Shown here: piece after piece, positions 34,031 through 42,286 of the stretch
How positions within the stretch are numbered: position 1 is the stretch's first letter
Layout of the letters: each line of letters begins with the position of its first letter
NCBI RefSeq assembly: GCF_002368195.1
Contig: NZ_AP018178.1
Span: 6,646,645-6,710,644 of the forward strand
Length of the DNA: 64,000 nucleotides
Origin: Calothrix sp. NIES-2100
GTDB taxonomy: Bacteria > Cyanobacteriota > Cyanobacteriia > Cyanobacteriales > Nostocaceae
Direction: 5' to 3'
The notes under the pieces: generated by a model
Seen by the model: only the letters and a program-made list of their open reading frames with translations
What the model was told of the DNA's origin: nothing
The model's database searches: none
Position numbers and translations under genes: made by a program

Positions 34031-34518
34031 CAACAAGTACGCTGTGGTTACCACACGATGAAAATCTTTACCGCCCCTAATCCCTCACCGCTAACCTAAG
34101 CGCCGTTTTTCACGCATATAGCGGTTCTCACTTGGATGCAATACAACTGAAGGCGGGGAAACCCCGCCCCTACAGGCTTGACGATTTAAAACTGTACCTC
34201 ACCGATCCGAAAACCGCTAGAATTTGGTCTTACCTAAAATGTGGATTGCCTTTTTTGCGAAAAAATAAGACAGCGTTAAAAAAATCCAGCAATTGTGCAA
34301 TAATAGAAATTAGAAAAAATATAAGTATTAAGAGCAGCTTTTGTGGCTGAACTTCAGATTTATGAGGTTGGAAATCAGACTCCGTAGGAGCTTATTTTCA
34401 AATGCTGTGCTATACTGGGGGATATAAAGATTATTTTCGGTTGAGTTATTCGTTTTGATTTCTCTAAAGCGTCTCTCCGAATCTAACTCTCTACACTTTC
34501 TGAATTCGGAGACAAAAC
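33998..34518. other. Intergenic region with IS remnant, hairpin repeat and rbpA leader
   Basis: 521 bp. After the IS605-like end come a GGCGGGG/CCCCGCC hairpin repeat (34152-34158, 34162-34168) and then about 150 bp leading into rbpA, including TATACT at 34411-34416 as a possible -10 box. The short frame at 34132-34350 runs through the repeat and is not credible. Confidence 0.5.
34474..34512 (+). promoter_or_regulatory. Leader hairpin that buries the rbpA Shine-Dalgarno
   Basis: TCTCCGAAT (34474-34482) pairs perfectly with ATTCGGAGA (34504-34512). The 3' arm contains the GGAG Shine-Dalgarno (34508-34511), 7 nt before the ATG at 34519. Folding would hide the ribosome-binding site, a design typical of RNA-level regulation of cold-shock genes. 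rbp genes of Anabaena are known to be cold-regulated through their leaders. Confidence 0.6.
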
Positions 34519-34824
34519 ATGTCGATTTATATTGGGAATTTGTCCTATCAGGTTACCGAGGATGACCTGAAGCTGGCATTTGCAGAATATGGCACAGTTA
34601 ATCGTGTTCAACTACCAACCGATCGGGAAACAGGTCGGCCTCGCGGATTCGCATTTGTAGAGATGGAATCGGATGCTCAAGAAGCAGCAGCCATTGAAGC
34701 GCTTGATGGTGCTGAATGGATGGGACGTGATTTAAAAGTTAACAAAGCTAAGCCTCGTGAAGAAAGAAGTCCTTCCCGTGGTGGTAGCTGGGGTAACAAC
34801 AACCGTAGTAATCGCCGCTACTAA
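34519..34824 (+). CDS. Cyanobacterial RRM RNA-binding protein (Rbp)
   Basis: 101 aa. One RNA-recognition motif with RNP2 SIYIGNLSY at residues 2-10 and RNP1 RGFAFVEM at 43-50, followed by a short Arg/Gly/Ser/Asn-rich tail. Cyanobacterial Rbp proteins are cold-inducible RNA chaperones and some localise thylakoid-protein mRNAs. A downstream rpsU gene on the same strand is the classical rbpA-rpsU arrangement. The leader hides its ribosome-binding site in a hairpin, and an intergenic hairpin (34857-34892) separates it from rpsU. Which rbp paralogue it is cannot be decided from one window. Confidence 0.94.
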   Translation: MSIYIGNLSYQVTEDDLKLAFAEYGTVNRVQLPTDRETGRPRGFAFVEMESDAQEAAAIEALDGAEWMGRDLKVNKAKPREERSPSRGGSWGNNNRSNRRY

Positions 34825-34856
34825 GTCCGGTGCGGAAAACTTAAAAATCTAGAGTC

Positions 34857-34892
34857 TCCAGCAGATAAAGCCAAAGGCTCTATTCTGCTGGA
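34857..34892 (+). terminator. rbpA-rpsU intergenic hairpin
   Basis: TCCAGCAGA (34857-34865) pairs with TCTGCTGGA (34884-34892), with an inner AGCC/GGCT stem. It is followed by AAAATTTTGTTTTG, so it may act as a partial terminator setting the ratio of rbp and rpsU transcripts, or as an RNase stop. Confidence 0.6.
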
Positions 34893-34935
34893 AAATTTTG
34901 TTTTGTCTATTCATCCATATAGAGGAGGAATGAGA

Positions 34936-35130
34936 ATGACGCAAGTAGTGTTGGGAGAGAATGAAGGAATTGAATCAGCTTTACGAAGATTTAAGCGGGA
35001 GGTTTCTAAAGCCGGAATTTTCCAAGATATGCGCAAAAAACGCCATTTTGAGACGCCTTTAGAGAAAGAAAAGCGGAAAGCAGTTGCTAGACACAAGCAA
35101 AATCGTAGACAACGTTCTGGCTACAGATAA
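34936..35130 (+). CDS. rpsU: Ribosomal protein bS21, copy 2 (rbp-linked)
   Basis: 64 aa from ATG 34936, preceded by AGAGGAGGAATGAGA; a start at 34930 would put the Shine-Dalgarno too close. The core MTQVVLGENEGIESALRRF is nearly the same as copy 1, but the C-terminus (RHKQNRRQRSGYR) differs and is longer. bS21 is the 30S protein near the anti-Shine-Dalgarno region. Linkage to the cold-shock gene rbp suggests a cold-specialised ribosomal protein. An intrinsic terminator follows directly. Confidence 0.95.
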   Translation: MTQVVLGENEGIESALRRFKREVSKAGIFQDMRKKRHFETPLEKEKRKAVARHKQNRRQRSGYR

Positions 35131-35132
35131 AC

Positions 35133-35153
35133 AAGGCGCGCGATCGCCTTTTT
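35133..35153 (+). terminator. Intrinsic terminator of rbp-rpsU
   Basis: AAGGCG (35133-35138) pairs with CGCCTT (35145-35150) and is followed by more T. The loop includes part of an HIP1-like GCGATCGC. Confidence 0.75.
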
Positions 35154-35227
35154 GGACTACTATGCTTAGTGGCGTTAGCCTCAAAAAGCGCAAATAAGTA
35201 GGCAGGCATCAATAAATAACAATTATA

Positions 35228-35261
35228 GTAGTAGCACTGTCTTTGCTTTCAGTGCTACTAC
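35228..35261. repeat. Perfect 12-bp inverted repeat
   Basis: GTAGTAGCACTG (35228-35239) and CAGTGCTACTAC (35250-35261) flank a 10-nt T-rich loop. It resembles the hairpin at 8508-8553 in its outer GTAGT/ACTAC ends, so both may be one repeat family. Confidence 0.7.
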
Positions 35262-35398
35262 AAACTTATGGGAGCAACGCAACTGGTTAGGGTTGTCAAA
35301 AGTCCATAGTTAACAGTCCACAGTCTTGCATTTCTTGACCCTTGACTATTGACCATTGACCATTGACCATTAATCATGACTCTGGATTTTCCGAAAAA

Positions 35399-36136
35399 AT
35401 GTTGCGTCTTTATCATCTATTAATTGGTGCTGCCTTAGTAGCATTAATCCCAGTGGGGATACAATATCGTTCTCAGCAGATGTCTGGGAAAGATACCGCA
35501 CAGAAACCCCCAGTAGTACAGACATCAACAAAGCCTAATCCTACTCCTACAGAGGGGAATCTTTGGCAGAATCTTTTGGGTAACACCTCAGCACCAAGTG
35601 ATTGGGAAGTTGCGCCTTGTCAAGGAAATGCGCCGCTTTTATGTATCTCAACCAAAGGAAAAGTTTTAGGTACAGTTGAAATTGGGGTTTACCCGTTAGA
35701 AAAAAATCCCGCTTTCCAAAAGCAGCTAGAAGCAGCAGGTATTCTAGTAAATACCAAAGTGGATTACCAAAGTCCTCAGCATCAAACCCAGCTATTGACA
35801 GCACTGAAAGCTTGGGTAACAGACAACTATACTACGATCGCCAAAGACCGTGTCTTAAGCTATGGTAAGGAGATTATTTTTTCCACCTACCCCCCGCAAC
35901 CAGTAACAATTGGTAAACTTCCGGGAATCCGCTATGGATTTGTAGGAATCAAAAGCCAGGGTGGAGTACAAGAGCAACACATCGGTCATGTTACCTTTGA
36001 TGGTACTGCACTTTATGTAATTAGCAGTGCCTTTGACCCAGGCTCAGTCACAGGTAAATTTGATAAGTTAGAAGATTTAGCGATTTTTCAACCTTACCTT
36101 TATGCGATCGCCGCCGATCTACGTTTGCCCCAGTAA
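35399..36136 (+). CDS. Membrane-anchored protein of unknown function
   Basis: 245 aa from ATG 35399 (MLRLYHLLIGAALVALIPVG). A TTG start at 35363 lies in repeat DNA and is rejected. Residues 5-22 form an uncleaved signal anchor, then a Pro/Thr-rich spacer (40-60) and a globular domain (65-245) with two cysteines (in VAPCQG and LLCIST) that could form a disulfide. The sequence contains LPGIRYGFVGIKSQGG and ends in LAIFQPYLYAIAADLRLP. I recognise no family. The topology suggests a periplasmic or lumenal domain. No Shine-Dalgarno is visible. It is convergent with the PAP2 gene. Confidence 0.7.
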   Translation: MLRLYHLLIGAALVALIPVGIQYRSQQMSGKDTAQKPPVVQTSTKPNPTPTEGNLWQNLLGNTSAPSDWEVAPCQGNAPLLCISTKGKVLGTVEIGVYPLEKNPAFQKQLEAAGILVNTKVDYQSPQHQTQLLTALKAWVTDNYTTIAKDRVLSYGKEIIFSTYPPQPVTIGKLPGIRYGFVGIKSQGGVQEQHIGHVTFDGTALYVISSAFDPGSVTGKFDKLEDLAIFQPYLYAIAADLRLPQ

Positions 36137-36155
36137 ACTGGTTGTTGGTATTATC

Positions 36156-36749
36156 TCAAAAAGAGCCGACAACTTGTAGTCCTAGCAACGATCCGCCAGC
36201 ATCATCACTGCTAATGATGGGAAATAATATCAGCCCATGCTTTTGGCTTAACTCCAATTGCGCTGTCAGATATCCCAGTACCGCCCCAGCTAAGACTTCC
36301 GTCACCCGATGACGATTGAGGTTTACCCGTGAATAGGCGATAACAGACGCGCCAGAGTACCAGAGAATAGCAGAACCAGGATGATAGTGACTTTGTACAG
36401 TCGCGATCGCAAATGCTGCTGTAGCATGACAACTGGGGAAACTATCGTGTTCGTCAGAATCGGGGCGTTTCACATCGGTTACTTCTTTGATAGCAATACA
36501 AAGTAGAGTGCTGGTACCGAGAGAATCTAGCGCCCGTAGAGAATGTTGTCCCCCTTGTTTCCCATCTAGCAACAGCGGTAGGGCTACACCAGCACCTAAA
36601 TAGAGTGCAGTACCCCCTCCAGAGATAAACTCCGATACATCTTTATCAAAAGAATCAGCGATCGCCTTGGGAGTAAACATTATGCAGTATAAGCCAATAA
36701 AGGCAGGCCATACTGTTTTAAACCAAGACATCAAAAGCCTATTATTCAT
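36156..36749 (-). CDS. PAP2-family membrane phosphatase with variant motifs
   Basis: 197 aa. Signature 1 is KEVTDVKRP, signature 2 PSCHA in place of PSGH, and signature 3 SRVNLNRHRVTEV with Glu in place of the usual Asp. The N-terminal segment is hydrophobic and there are four to five membrane helices in all. PAP2 proteins remove phosphate from phosphatidate, undecaprenyl diphosphate and similar lipids. The two motif changes may tune rather than abolish activity, since the catalytic histidines remain. The start MNNRLLMSWF lies 250 bp downstream of the unknown gene at 37000 on the same strand. Confidence 0.85.
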   Translation of the reverse strand: MNNRLLMSWFKTVWPAFIGLYCIMFTPKAIADSFDKDVSEFISGGGTALYLGAGVALPLLLDGKQGGQHSLRALDSLGTSTLLCIAIKEVTDVKRPDSDEHDSFPSCHATAAFAIATVQSHYHPGSAILWYSGASVIAYSRVNLNRHRVTEVLAGAVLGYLTAQLELSQKHGLILFPIISSDDAGGSLLGLQVVGSF

Positions 36750-36863
36750 TTAATTTATTTGCTTATATACAGATCATTCGTAGGGTTACAGCAATGCTTT
36801 GCCCTATAGTGTAGTGCATCTAAAAAAGAACCGCTATATGATTTGTGAAAAGTCGCTGCTTCC

Positions 36864-36896
36864 AGATCCTCGACTTCTTTGAGAAGTCGGGGATCT
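36864..36896. repeat. Dispersed hairpin repeat
   Basis: AGATCCTCGACTTCT and AGAAGTCGGGGATCT form a 15-bp stem with one mismatch around TTG. No T run follows on either strand, so it is a repeat rather than a terminator. Confidence 0.6.
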
Positions 36897-36999
36897 AATT
36901 TTTTACGAATGATTTATAACTGCTATCTTTTTGATAATTGGTATGAGTAATAAATAACTACAAACATTACCCATTACTCATCACCAATTATCGGCAAAC

Positions 37000-37887
37000 T
37001 TAAATCTCAGCTATAGCTCGTTCAATCAAGCGACGCGCTAGAGTTTGCGTCCCAGTGTGTTCATAGTAATTGGTTGCCACATCCAAAAACGCCCCCAGGT
37101 AATCAAGTTTGTCATCAGAAAATTCGACAAAATTTTGCAAATGACTGACAACTTTCTGTGGGGTCAAATTATGGGATGCTACAAGACCACCCATCCAACC
37201 TTTCACAGAATCAAAACTTTCACCGATAAAGTTCAGTTTACTACCAGCATTGTTGCCGGGAATCACATCTTTAATGCTTTGAAAAGTCGAGTTCTGTTCT
37301 AACTCCTGGGGACTTGTTTGACTTATCCCAGATAAGGCTTTGCCGATAAAGTCAGGCCCCAAGGGGATTAAACCATCAACGCAGACTAAAGCCACCAAAC
37401 GGATCAAAGACTCACCACTATACTCACCCAAAGAAGCGACAAAATCGCCAATGCTATCTCCAGGAATACCGTTAATTTGGCAGAAAGCTACAACCTCAGC
37501 CACTAATTTTAAGGTCAAGTCAATGGTTTGGGCTTTGTCTGGTTTGGGAGTAACACTATTTAAAAAACCTAACAAAGGAATCTTCTCGCCCACCTTATTT
37601 GCTAAAGCTGCTGCACCAAGGGCTTTATCTGTACCATCAACAGTTTGATAGAGCCACAAAGCCGTTTGGTAGCCTTGAGATTTATCATTAAAAAGATAAA
37701 TTGCCCGTTCGCCAATTTGCTGAATCAGGGCTTCGTCAGTTTCGCCCGTTACAGTCTTAATCGTGTTGACAAAGCCTACAGTATTTTGCCACTCACCTGG
37801 AGCCACAAAATCGAGGGCATTCAACATAGAAACGGTTAACCCACTGGTTGGTAGTTGATCCACCAACTCAAAAATCGATTTACTCAA
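37000..37887 (-). CDS. Helical protein of unknown function, TTG start
   Basis: 295 aa. The start is TTG at 37887, supported by AGGAG 7 nt upstream; the next ATG would remove 20 conserved-looking residues. The sequence is almost entirely helical with alternating hydrophobic patterns (TIDLTLKLVAEVVAFCQINGIPG, ESLIRLVALVCVDGLIPLGP) but no transmembrane or signal segment. A central GPDFIGKALSGIS could be a turn. I recognise no domain. It is 48 bp downstream of a lipoprotein gene on the same strand, so the two probably form an operon. Confidence 0.65.
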   Translation of the reverse strand: MSKSIFELVDQLPTSGLTVSMLNALDFVAPGEWQNTVGFVNTIKTVTGETDEALIQQIGERAIYLFNDKSQGYQTALWLYQTVDGTDKALGAAALANKVGEKIPLLGFLNSVTPKPDKAQTIDLTLKLVAEVVAFCQINGIPGDSIGDFVASLGEYSGESLIRLVALVCVDGLIPLGPDFIGKALSGISQTSPQELEQNSTFQSIKDVIPGNNAGSKLNFIGESFDSVKGWMGGLVASHNLTPQKVVSHLQNFVEFSDDKLDYLGAFLDVATNYYEHTGTQTLARRLIERAIAEI

Positions 37888-37935
37888 AACAATCTCCTAA
37901 TTTAGCTGTTGTAATTTTGATTTCTGTATTGCAGC

Positions 37936-38445
37936 TTATTTCAGTTTCGCCAGACCATCAAGATTGAATTTCTGTAGCCAAGCTTCCCTGTCTGCGGCTG
38001 TAAATGCTGGGGTTTTAGAAATCACCTTCACTTGGTACTTACCCACCAAAATCGAAGTTTGAGTGTTACCAAGGGTGACTGCGGGATAGCCGCCTACTTT
38101 TTTGGTGCTGTTAGAGAATTTAGCCGCCGCACCAGGAATACTAGTGGTGTCGGAAATAGCTAGTTGTGCTAAAACTTTGCCACCTTGTTTCAAATTCGCT
38201 TCTGAAAAGCCTTTTTTCTCTTGAGTATAGACACGCTGGTAGCCATCTCCCCCAGATGGGAAGAATTTGTTTAATTTGCTACCTTGAGTCGCATCTTTAG
38301 CCACAGCTTGACCACTTTTTTGGCGACTGCTTTCTTGCTGTGCCTGGTCAAAACGATTGGGTGTTTTTGGCGTACATGCTGTAGTCAGTAGTAATACTGA
38401 GATTAATACAGCAGCTAAAATTCTCCGTCCACGGAGGAAAGTCAT
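37936..38445 (-). CDS. Lipoprotein of unknown function
   Basis: 169 aa, ATG 38445 with AAGGAG 9 nt upstream. The N-terminus has arginines, a hydrophobic core (ILAAVLISVLLL) and the lipobox LTTAC, so Cys24 should be lipidated. A Gln/Ser/Lys-rich linker (30-60) precedes a small alpha-beta domain with VLAQLAISDTT and VGKYQVKVISKTP. The product should sit on the periplasmic face of a membrane. No family recognised. It is the upstream gene of a pair with the 295-aa unknown protein. Confidence 0.75.
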   Translation of the reverse strand: MTFLRGRRILAAVLISVLLLTTACTPKTPNRFDQAQQESSRQKSGQAVAKDATQGSKLNKFFPSGGDGYQRVYTQEKKGFSEANLKQGGKVLAQLAISDTTSIPGAAAKFSNSTKKVGGYPAVTLGNTQTSILVGKYQVKVISKTPAFTAADREAWLQKFNLDGLAKLK

Positions 38446-38581
38446 GTTTAGCTTCTCCTTATGCTTGAGCTTTGAGGCAATTATCAGCGCTTGTCTGGTA
38501 TTTAGCCAGAAAATTTACTTTTTGATAACTATTGGTGAGTATTTAGAATTACAGATGACTGTTGACTGTTGACTGTTGTAC

Positions 38582-38635
38582 GGGCGGGTTCACAGATATC
38601 CTCGTGGATCAACAATGATCTAAATAAACCCGCCC
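38582..38635. repeat. GGGCGGGTT inverted repeat
   Basis: GGGCGGGTT (38582-38590) and AACCCGCCC (38627-38635) bracket 36 bp that also contain GATATC and GATCAACAATGATC. Heptamers TGTTGAC flank it on the left. It is a dispersed repeat structure. Confidence 0.6.
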
Positions 38636-38669
38636 CTACAGACTGTTGACTGTGACAACTGACAACTAA

Positions 38670-39314
38670 CTATGAACTTCGATAAGCTACGACAGCATAA
38701 AATGGATCTCCCCCTGGTGCACCTAACCATTGCAGAAAATTTGGCATGGTTGATTTATGCACAATGACTTCTGGGGTTGAAAATCCCGGTACTGAGGCAA
38801 AGTAGCTTTTCACTAGTTCCACTCTGCTTTCTTCCGAACCATCCCGCCAAGCTTGAATCGCTTTTTGAAAAAACATCCGGTTAGAAAAGCTGATAATCGC
38901 TACACCACCAGGTTTGAGGATGCGGTGGATTTCGGAAAAAACTGCCTCTGGATACTGTATGTATTGTACGGAAACGCAATTGATCACCGCGTCAAAATCT
39001 TGATCTGGTAAGGGTAGCTGGGGATGATCATTGAGATTTTGCACAAAATAATGATTTAGTCGGGGATTACGTGCTAATTCTTCAGCATTAAGTCCATGTC
39101 CCTCAACGTGGGCAAACTGCATTTGGGGCAGATGAGATACCCAACTACTCATCATATCGAAGATGCGTGTGTTCGGTTTGAGTTTGTCACGATATACATC
39201 TGTTAGCTGTTTAATAAACGCTTCATCGACATGAGTAACAAAACGAGGATCAGCATAAAACAGATTGTCATTTGTGTCATCTAGCTTCAGGCGTTGATTT
39301 GGTCGCAAAATCAT
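38670..39314 (-). CDS. SAM-dependent methyltransferase, class I
   Basis: 214 aa. Residues about 50-160 form a Rossmann-type methyltransferase: RIFDMMSSWVSHLP as motif I region (the usual GxGxG is replaced), DFDAVINCVSVQYI as motif IV and EIHRILKPGGVAIISFSNR as post-motif II, a UbiE/Methyltransf_11 hallmark. The N-terminus PNQRLKLDDTNDNLFYADPRFVTHVD is a distinct lead-in seen in a subgroup acting with DUF proteins. The altered motif I is unusual but the fold should bind SAM. Substrate unknown. Divergent from the GT39-type gene. Confidence 0.82.
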   Translation of the reverse strand: MILRPNQRLKLDDTNDNLFYADPRFVTHVDEAFIKQLTDVYRDKLKPNTRIFDMMSSWVSHLPQMQFAHVEGHGLNAEELARNPRLNHYFVQNLNDHPQLPLPDQDFDAVINCVSVQYIQYPEAVFSEIHRILKPGGVAIISFSNRMFFQKAIQAWRDGSEESRVELVKSYFASVPGFSTPEVIVHKSTMPNFLQWLGAPGGDPFYAVVAYRSS

Positions 39315-39467
39315 AACTTAAATCTTTATTTTGGTGGATTTTTTCCCCAACTGAATTAATTTCAGTTAGGATTTTAATCGAGTAATTGGTATGCTGCTTT
39401 ACATATTTTAAAGGCAGATTAACAATTAAATGAAATTTAGATCACAACATTCAATTCGTACTAATTA

Positions 39468-41132
39468 ATGTTGTACAGAACCCGAGTATTTCCGAGTATA
39501 TTGCGGTCAATCTATCTAGTGGTTAGATTGCCCTATGTCAGTTTGCTAATTTGGCTCCTGCCTTTACTGCTGTGCAATTCTGGGCAAAATAGCCTGATGG
39601 CACATGATGAAGGTTTTTATGCAGGGCGCGCCCGCCAGATGTTTGAATCTGGTGACTGGATAGCGCCTTGGGGTAGTGCCCATCATAAAACTCCAGGGTC
39701 ATATTGGTTAATTGCTAGTTCTTATAAGTTGTTGGGAGTTAGTGAATTTACTGCCAGACTTCCGAGTGCGATCGCGGGAATTCTCTGTTTATTCACTATC
39801 TATGAAATCGGCAAAATATTATTAAGCAGCAAGGTAGCATGGCTGACAGCTACTATTTTAAGTGTGGAATTTCTGTGGCTACAATCATGTCGCTTAGCCG
39901 CTCCTGATATTCCCATGATTTTTTTGGTGCTTTTAGCTATTTTGTCTTTGCTCAAAGCCGAACTATCTCCTCAACAAAGCTATTTTTGGCTTTTTATTGC
40001 TGGGTTAAGTTTTGGTTTGGGTTTCTTATTAAGAAGCTTTGTGATTTTTTTGCCAATGGTGGCTTTATTACCTTATTTAATTGGGGAGCATCGCCGTCAT
40101 CATCATCTGGCTAACCCAATGTTGTATTTAGGTTGGGCGGTGGGTTTAATTCCGACATTAGCTTGGTTGTGGTTGAGCTGGTTGCGCTACGGTGATCAGA
40201 GTTTTGGGCAATTATTAGGGTTTGTGGTGGAGCTAGGTTCGGAAGACCGCAACCATAATGGATTCGTATTCTATCTCTGGAATATTCCTTTAAAATCTTT
40301 CCCTTGGTTTTTTTTCAGTATTTTAGGATTGGCTGTGGTTCTCCGCCGTCCGATTCCGCGCTACCAGTTAATTTTAGTCGGTTTTCCCTTGGTTTTATTA
40401 ACTGAACTGAGCATTTTCTCCACTCGTCTTTCTCACTATGCTCTTTGTCTTTATCCCTTTGTCGCAATGCTGGCTGCTGTGGGTTTAAATTGGCTGGGTA
40501 ACATTTATCAAACAGGATATACACACCAAACTAAGTCTTTGCCCCAGAAAAATATATTACTCTCATTTGTAAGCCAGGCGAGGAATTATCTTCCCCGTAA
40601 CCTGAGTTACGCCTTGGGAGTCCTGAGTATTTTATTGTTGCTAACAGGGATATTAGCTCTGATTTACGGTGATGTTTATCTCGAACAACGTGCAAACTTA
40701 TGTTTGATTTTGGGATTAGGTTGGTTAATTGTACCTTTGATGTGGATTGCTCGTAACCACTTTGGGCAAAAGTTCTTGAGTGATAGTTATTGGATAGCGA
40801 GTTGGTTAATTCCCTGTTGGCTAACTTTAGCTATGGCTGGTAACTTAGGCTTGTTAAGTGACTATAACCCAGCTTTTAAGGCATTTTTCCAACAGCCCGC
40901 GATCGCCTCTATTTTACAAACTCATCCTGTCTCTTTTGCCCAAATAGAAGATAAAAACTCTACACTGCTGAATTTCTACACCCCCATTCCCGGCTCCAGA
41001 GTAGCTGCTATTTCTCAATTATCACCTTTGAGCTATGCTTGGATATCTGCACCAAACAACCAGCAATTATCCACGCCTTACCGCGTTATTGCTACACTAC
41101 AAGAGTACCAGCTGATTCAAGTCCTGCCCTAA
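39468..41132 (+). CDS. GT39/ArnT-like membrane glycosyltransferase
   Basis: 554 aa with about 11-12 membrane helices. The catalytic acidic pair D47-E48 (LMAHDEGFYAGRARQM) lies in the first external loop as in GT-C enzymes, followed by PWGSAHHKTPGSYWLIASSYKLLG. These enzymes use polyprenyl-phosphate sugars to glycosylate lipids or proteins outside the cytoplasmic membrane. It could modify lipid A, a protein or a cell-surface polymer. The soluble C-terminal tail (about 480-554) is shorter than in PMTs. The gene is followed by the MarR regulator 78 bp later on the same strand. Confidence 0.87.
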   Translation: MLYRTRVFPSILRSIYLVVRLPYVSLLIWLLPLLLCNSGQNSLMAHDEGFYAGRARQMFESGDWIAPWGSAHHKTPGSYWLIASSYKLLGVSEFTARLPSAIAGILCLFTIYEIGKILLSSKVAWLTATILSVEFLWLQSCRLAAPDIPMIFLVLLAILSLLKAELSPQQSYFWLFIAGLSFGLGFLLRSFVIFLPMVALLPYLIGEHRRHHHLANPMLYLGWAVGLIPTLAWLWLSWLRYGDQSFGQLLGFVVELGSEDRNHNGFVFYLWNIPLKSFPWFFFSILGLAVVLRRPIPRYQLILVGFPLVLLTELSIFSTRLSHYALCLYPFVAMLAAVGLNWLGNIYQTGYTHQTKSLPQKNILLSFVSQARNYLPRNLSYALGVLSILLLLTGILALIYGDVYLEQRANLCLILGLGWLIVPLMWIARNHFGQKFLSDSYWIASWLIPCWLTLAMAGNLGLLSDYNPAFKAFFQQPAIASILQTHPVSFAQIEDKNSTLLNFYTPIPGSRVAAISQLSPLSYAWISAPNNQQLSTPYRVIATLQEYQLIQVLP

Positions 41133-41210
41133 GACAGATGGCACTCAGCTGTTGCAAACCTGGACTCATCTAGTTAAAATAATATTACGCACACTAAATA
41201 ATTGGTTGAT

Positions 41211-41678
41211 ATGGTGTCTATATCTAAGGATTCTGAAGTTTTACAGTCGTGGCAGCAAGTTCTGGCACCATATAACATTGGTTACAGAATTAAGTTGCTC
41301 TCACAACTGCTGACTCGCAAGTTTACGGAAAAGCTAGAACCTTTCGGATTGACACCGTTTCACTGGTTAGTATTGTGCTGTTTGTGGCAAGAAGACGGTT
41401 TACCGACTTCCAGTATTGGCGACAAACTCAAACAGGTGGGAGGGACTTTAACTGGCGTATTAGATCGGATGGAAGAACGCGGTTTAGTCCGTCGCGAACG
41501 GGATGCTCACGATCGCCGCATCTGGCGAATTTGGCTAACGGATGCTGGGAAGGAATTAGAGACAGTTTTACCGCCCCTAGCCGCAGAGTTGCGTGATGAA
41601 GCCATGTCTGGTATTTCCGCCTCTGAGAAAGAATTATTTTCCCAGTTATTAAATCGGGCGATCGCGAATTTGAGTTGA
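41211..41678 (+). CDS. MarR-family transcriptional regulator
   Basis: 155 aa from ATG 41211; a TTG nine bases earlier is possible. Winged-helix core: FGLTPFHWLVLCCLWQEDGL, PTSSIGDKLKQVGGTLTGVLDRMEERGLVRR and the wing DAHDRRIWRIWLTDAG. The dimerisation helices flank it. Such regulators usually repress nearby efflux or detoxification genes until a phenolic or oxidant ligand binds. Immediately downstream on the same strand is a GST, and an efflux cluster follows at 45.7 kb, so those are plausible targets. Confidence 0.92.
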   Translation: MVSISKDSEVLQSWQQVLAPYNIGYRIKLLSQLLTRKFTEKLEPFGLTPFHWLVLCCLWQEDGLPTSSIGDKLKQVGGTLTGVLDRMEERGLVRRERDAHDRRIWRIWLTDAGKELETVLPPLAAELRDEAMSGISASEKELFSQLLNRAIANLS

Positions 41679-41734
41679 GGGGCTAGGGATTAGCGGCTAG
41701 GGGCTAAAACAAAGTTATTGAATCTAAACTAATT

Positions 41735-42286
41735 ATGCTGAAACTTTACGGTGGTATTCGTAGTCGTGCGTCAATCATCGAGTGGTATCTAGAAGAATTG
41801 GGAATTCCCTACGAATTTGTGCTTCTGGATATGCAATCAGGTGAACATCTTCAGCCTGAGTATTTGAAAATTAACCCAATGGGCAAAGTTCCAGCAATAG
41901 TAGATGGGGACTTCCAGATTTGGGAATCAGGAGCAATTTTGTTGTATCTTGCCGATAAATATAGCAAAACACCACTTTCACTGGAAGAGCGTGGTGTTTT
42001 GTCGCAGTGGGTATTGTTTGCCAATGCTACTCTAGGCCCTGGAATTTTTGGCGAAGAGAATCGAGAACGGGAAATGCCTCGTTTGTTAACTCCCTTGAAT
42101 AACATTTTCGAGCAGCAACCTTTTTTACTGGGTAATGAATTTAGTGTTGCTGATGTAGCCGTGGGATCTGTTCTAAGTTACATTTCGCTCCTGCTGAAGC
42201 TAGATCTTAGTTCTTATCCAGCCGTATCGGATTATATCAAACGCATCTGTGAACGTCCGGCATTTTCTATTGGTAAACGAGCTTAA
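41735..42286 (+). CDS. Glutathione S-transferase-like protein
   Basis: 183 aa. An N-terminal thioredoxin-fold domain (LKLYGGIRSRASIIEWYLEE; PEYLKINPMGKVPAIVDGD and WESGAILLYL) and a C-terminal all-helical GST domain (FLLGNEFSVADVAVGSVLSY) are both recognisable; NPMGKVPA and ESxAIL form the glutathione site. The active Ser/Cys is in GIRSRAS. Shorter than typical 200-aa enzymes in the middle. It is 56 bp downstream of the MarR gene, suggesting co-regulation in xenobiotic or peroxide response. Confidence 0.9.
   Translation: MLKLYGGIRSRASIIEWYLEELGIPYEFVLLDMQSGEHLQPEYLKINPMGKVPAIVDGDFQIWESGAILLYLADKYSKTPLSLEERGVLSQWVLFANATLGPGIFGEENREREMPRLLTPLNNIFEQQPFLLGNEFSVADVAVGSVLSYISLLLKLDLSSYPAVSDYIKRICERPAFSIGKRA

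Noticed and set aside
34132..34350. 72-residue frame before rbp
   Set aside because: Its N-terminus is the translation of a GGCGGGG/CCCCGCC repeat.
36864..36896. Terminator of the 37000 gene
   Set aside because: Stem is strong but no T run follows on the minus strand; better explained as a dispersed repeat.
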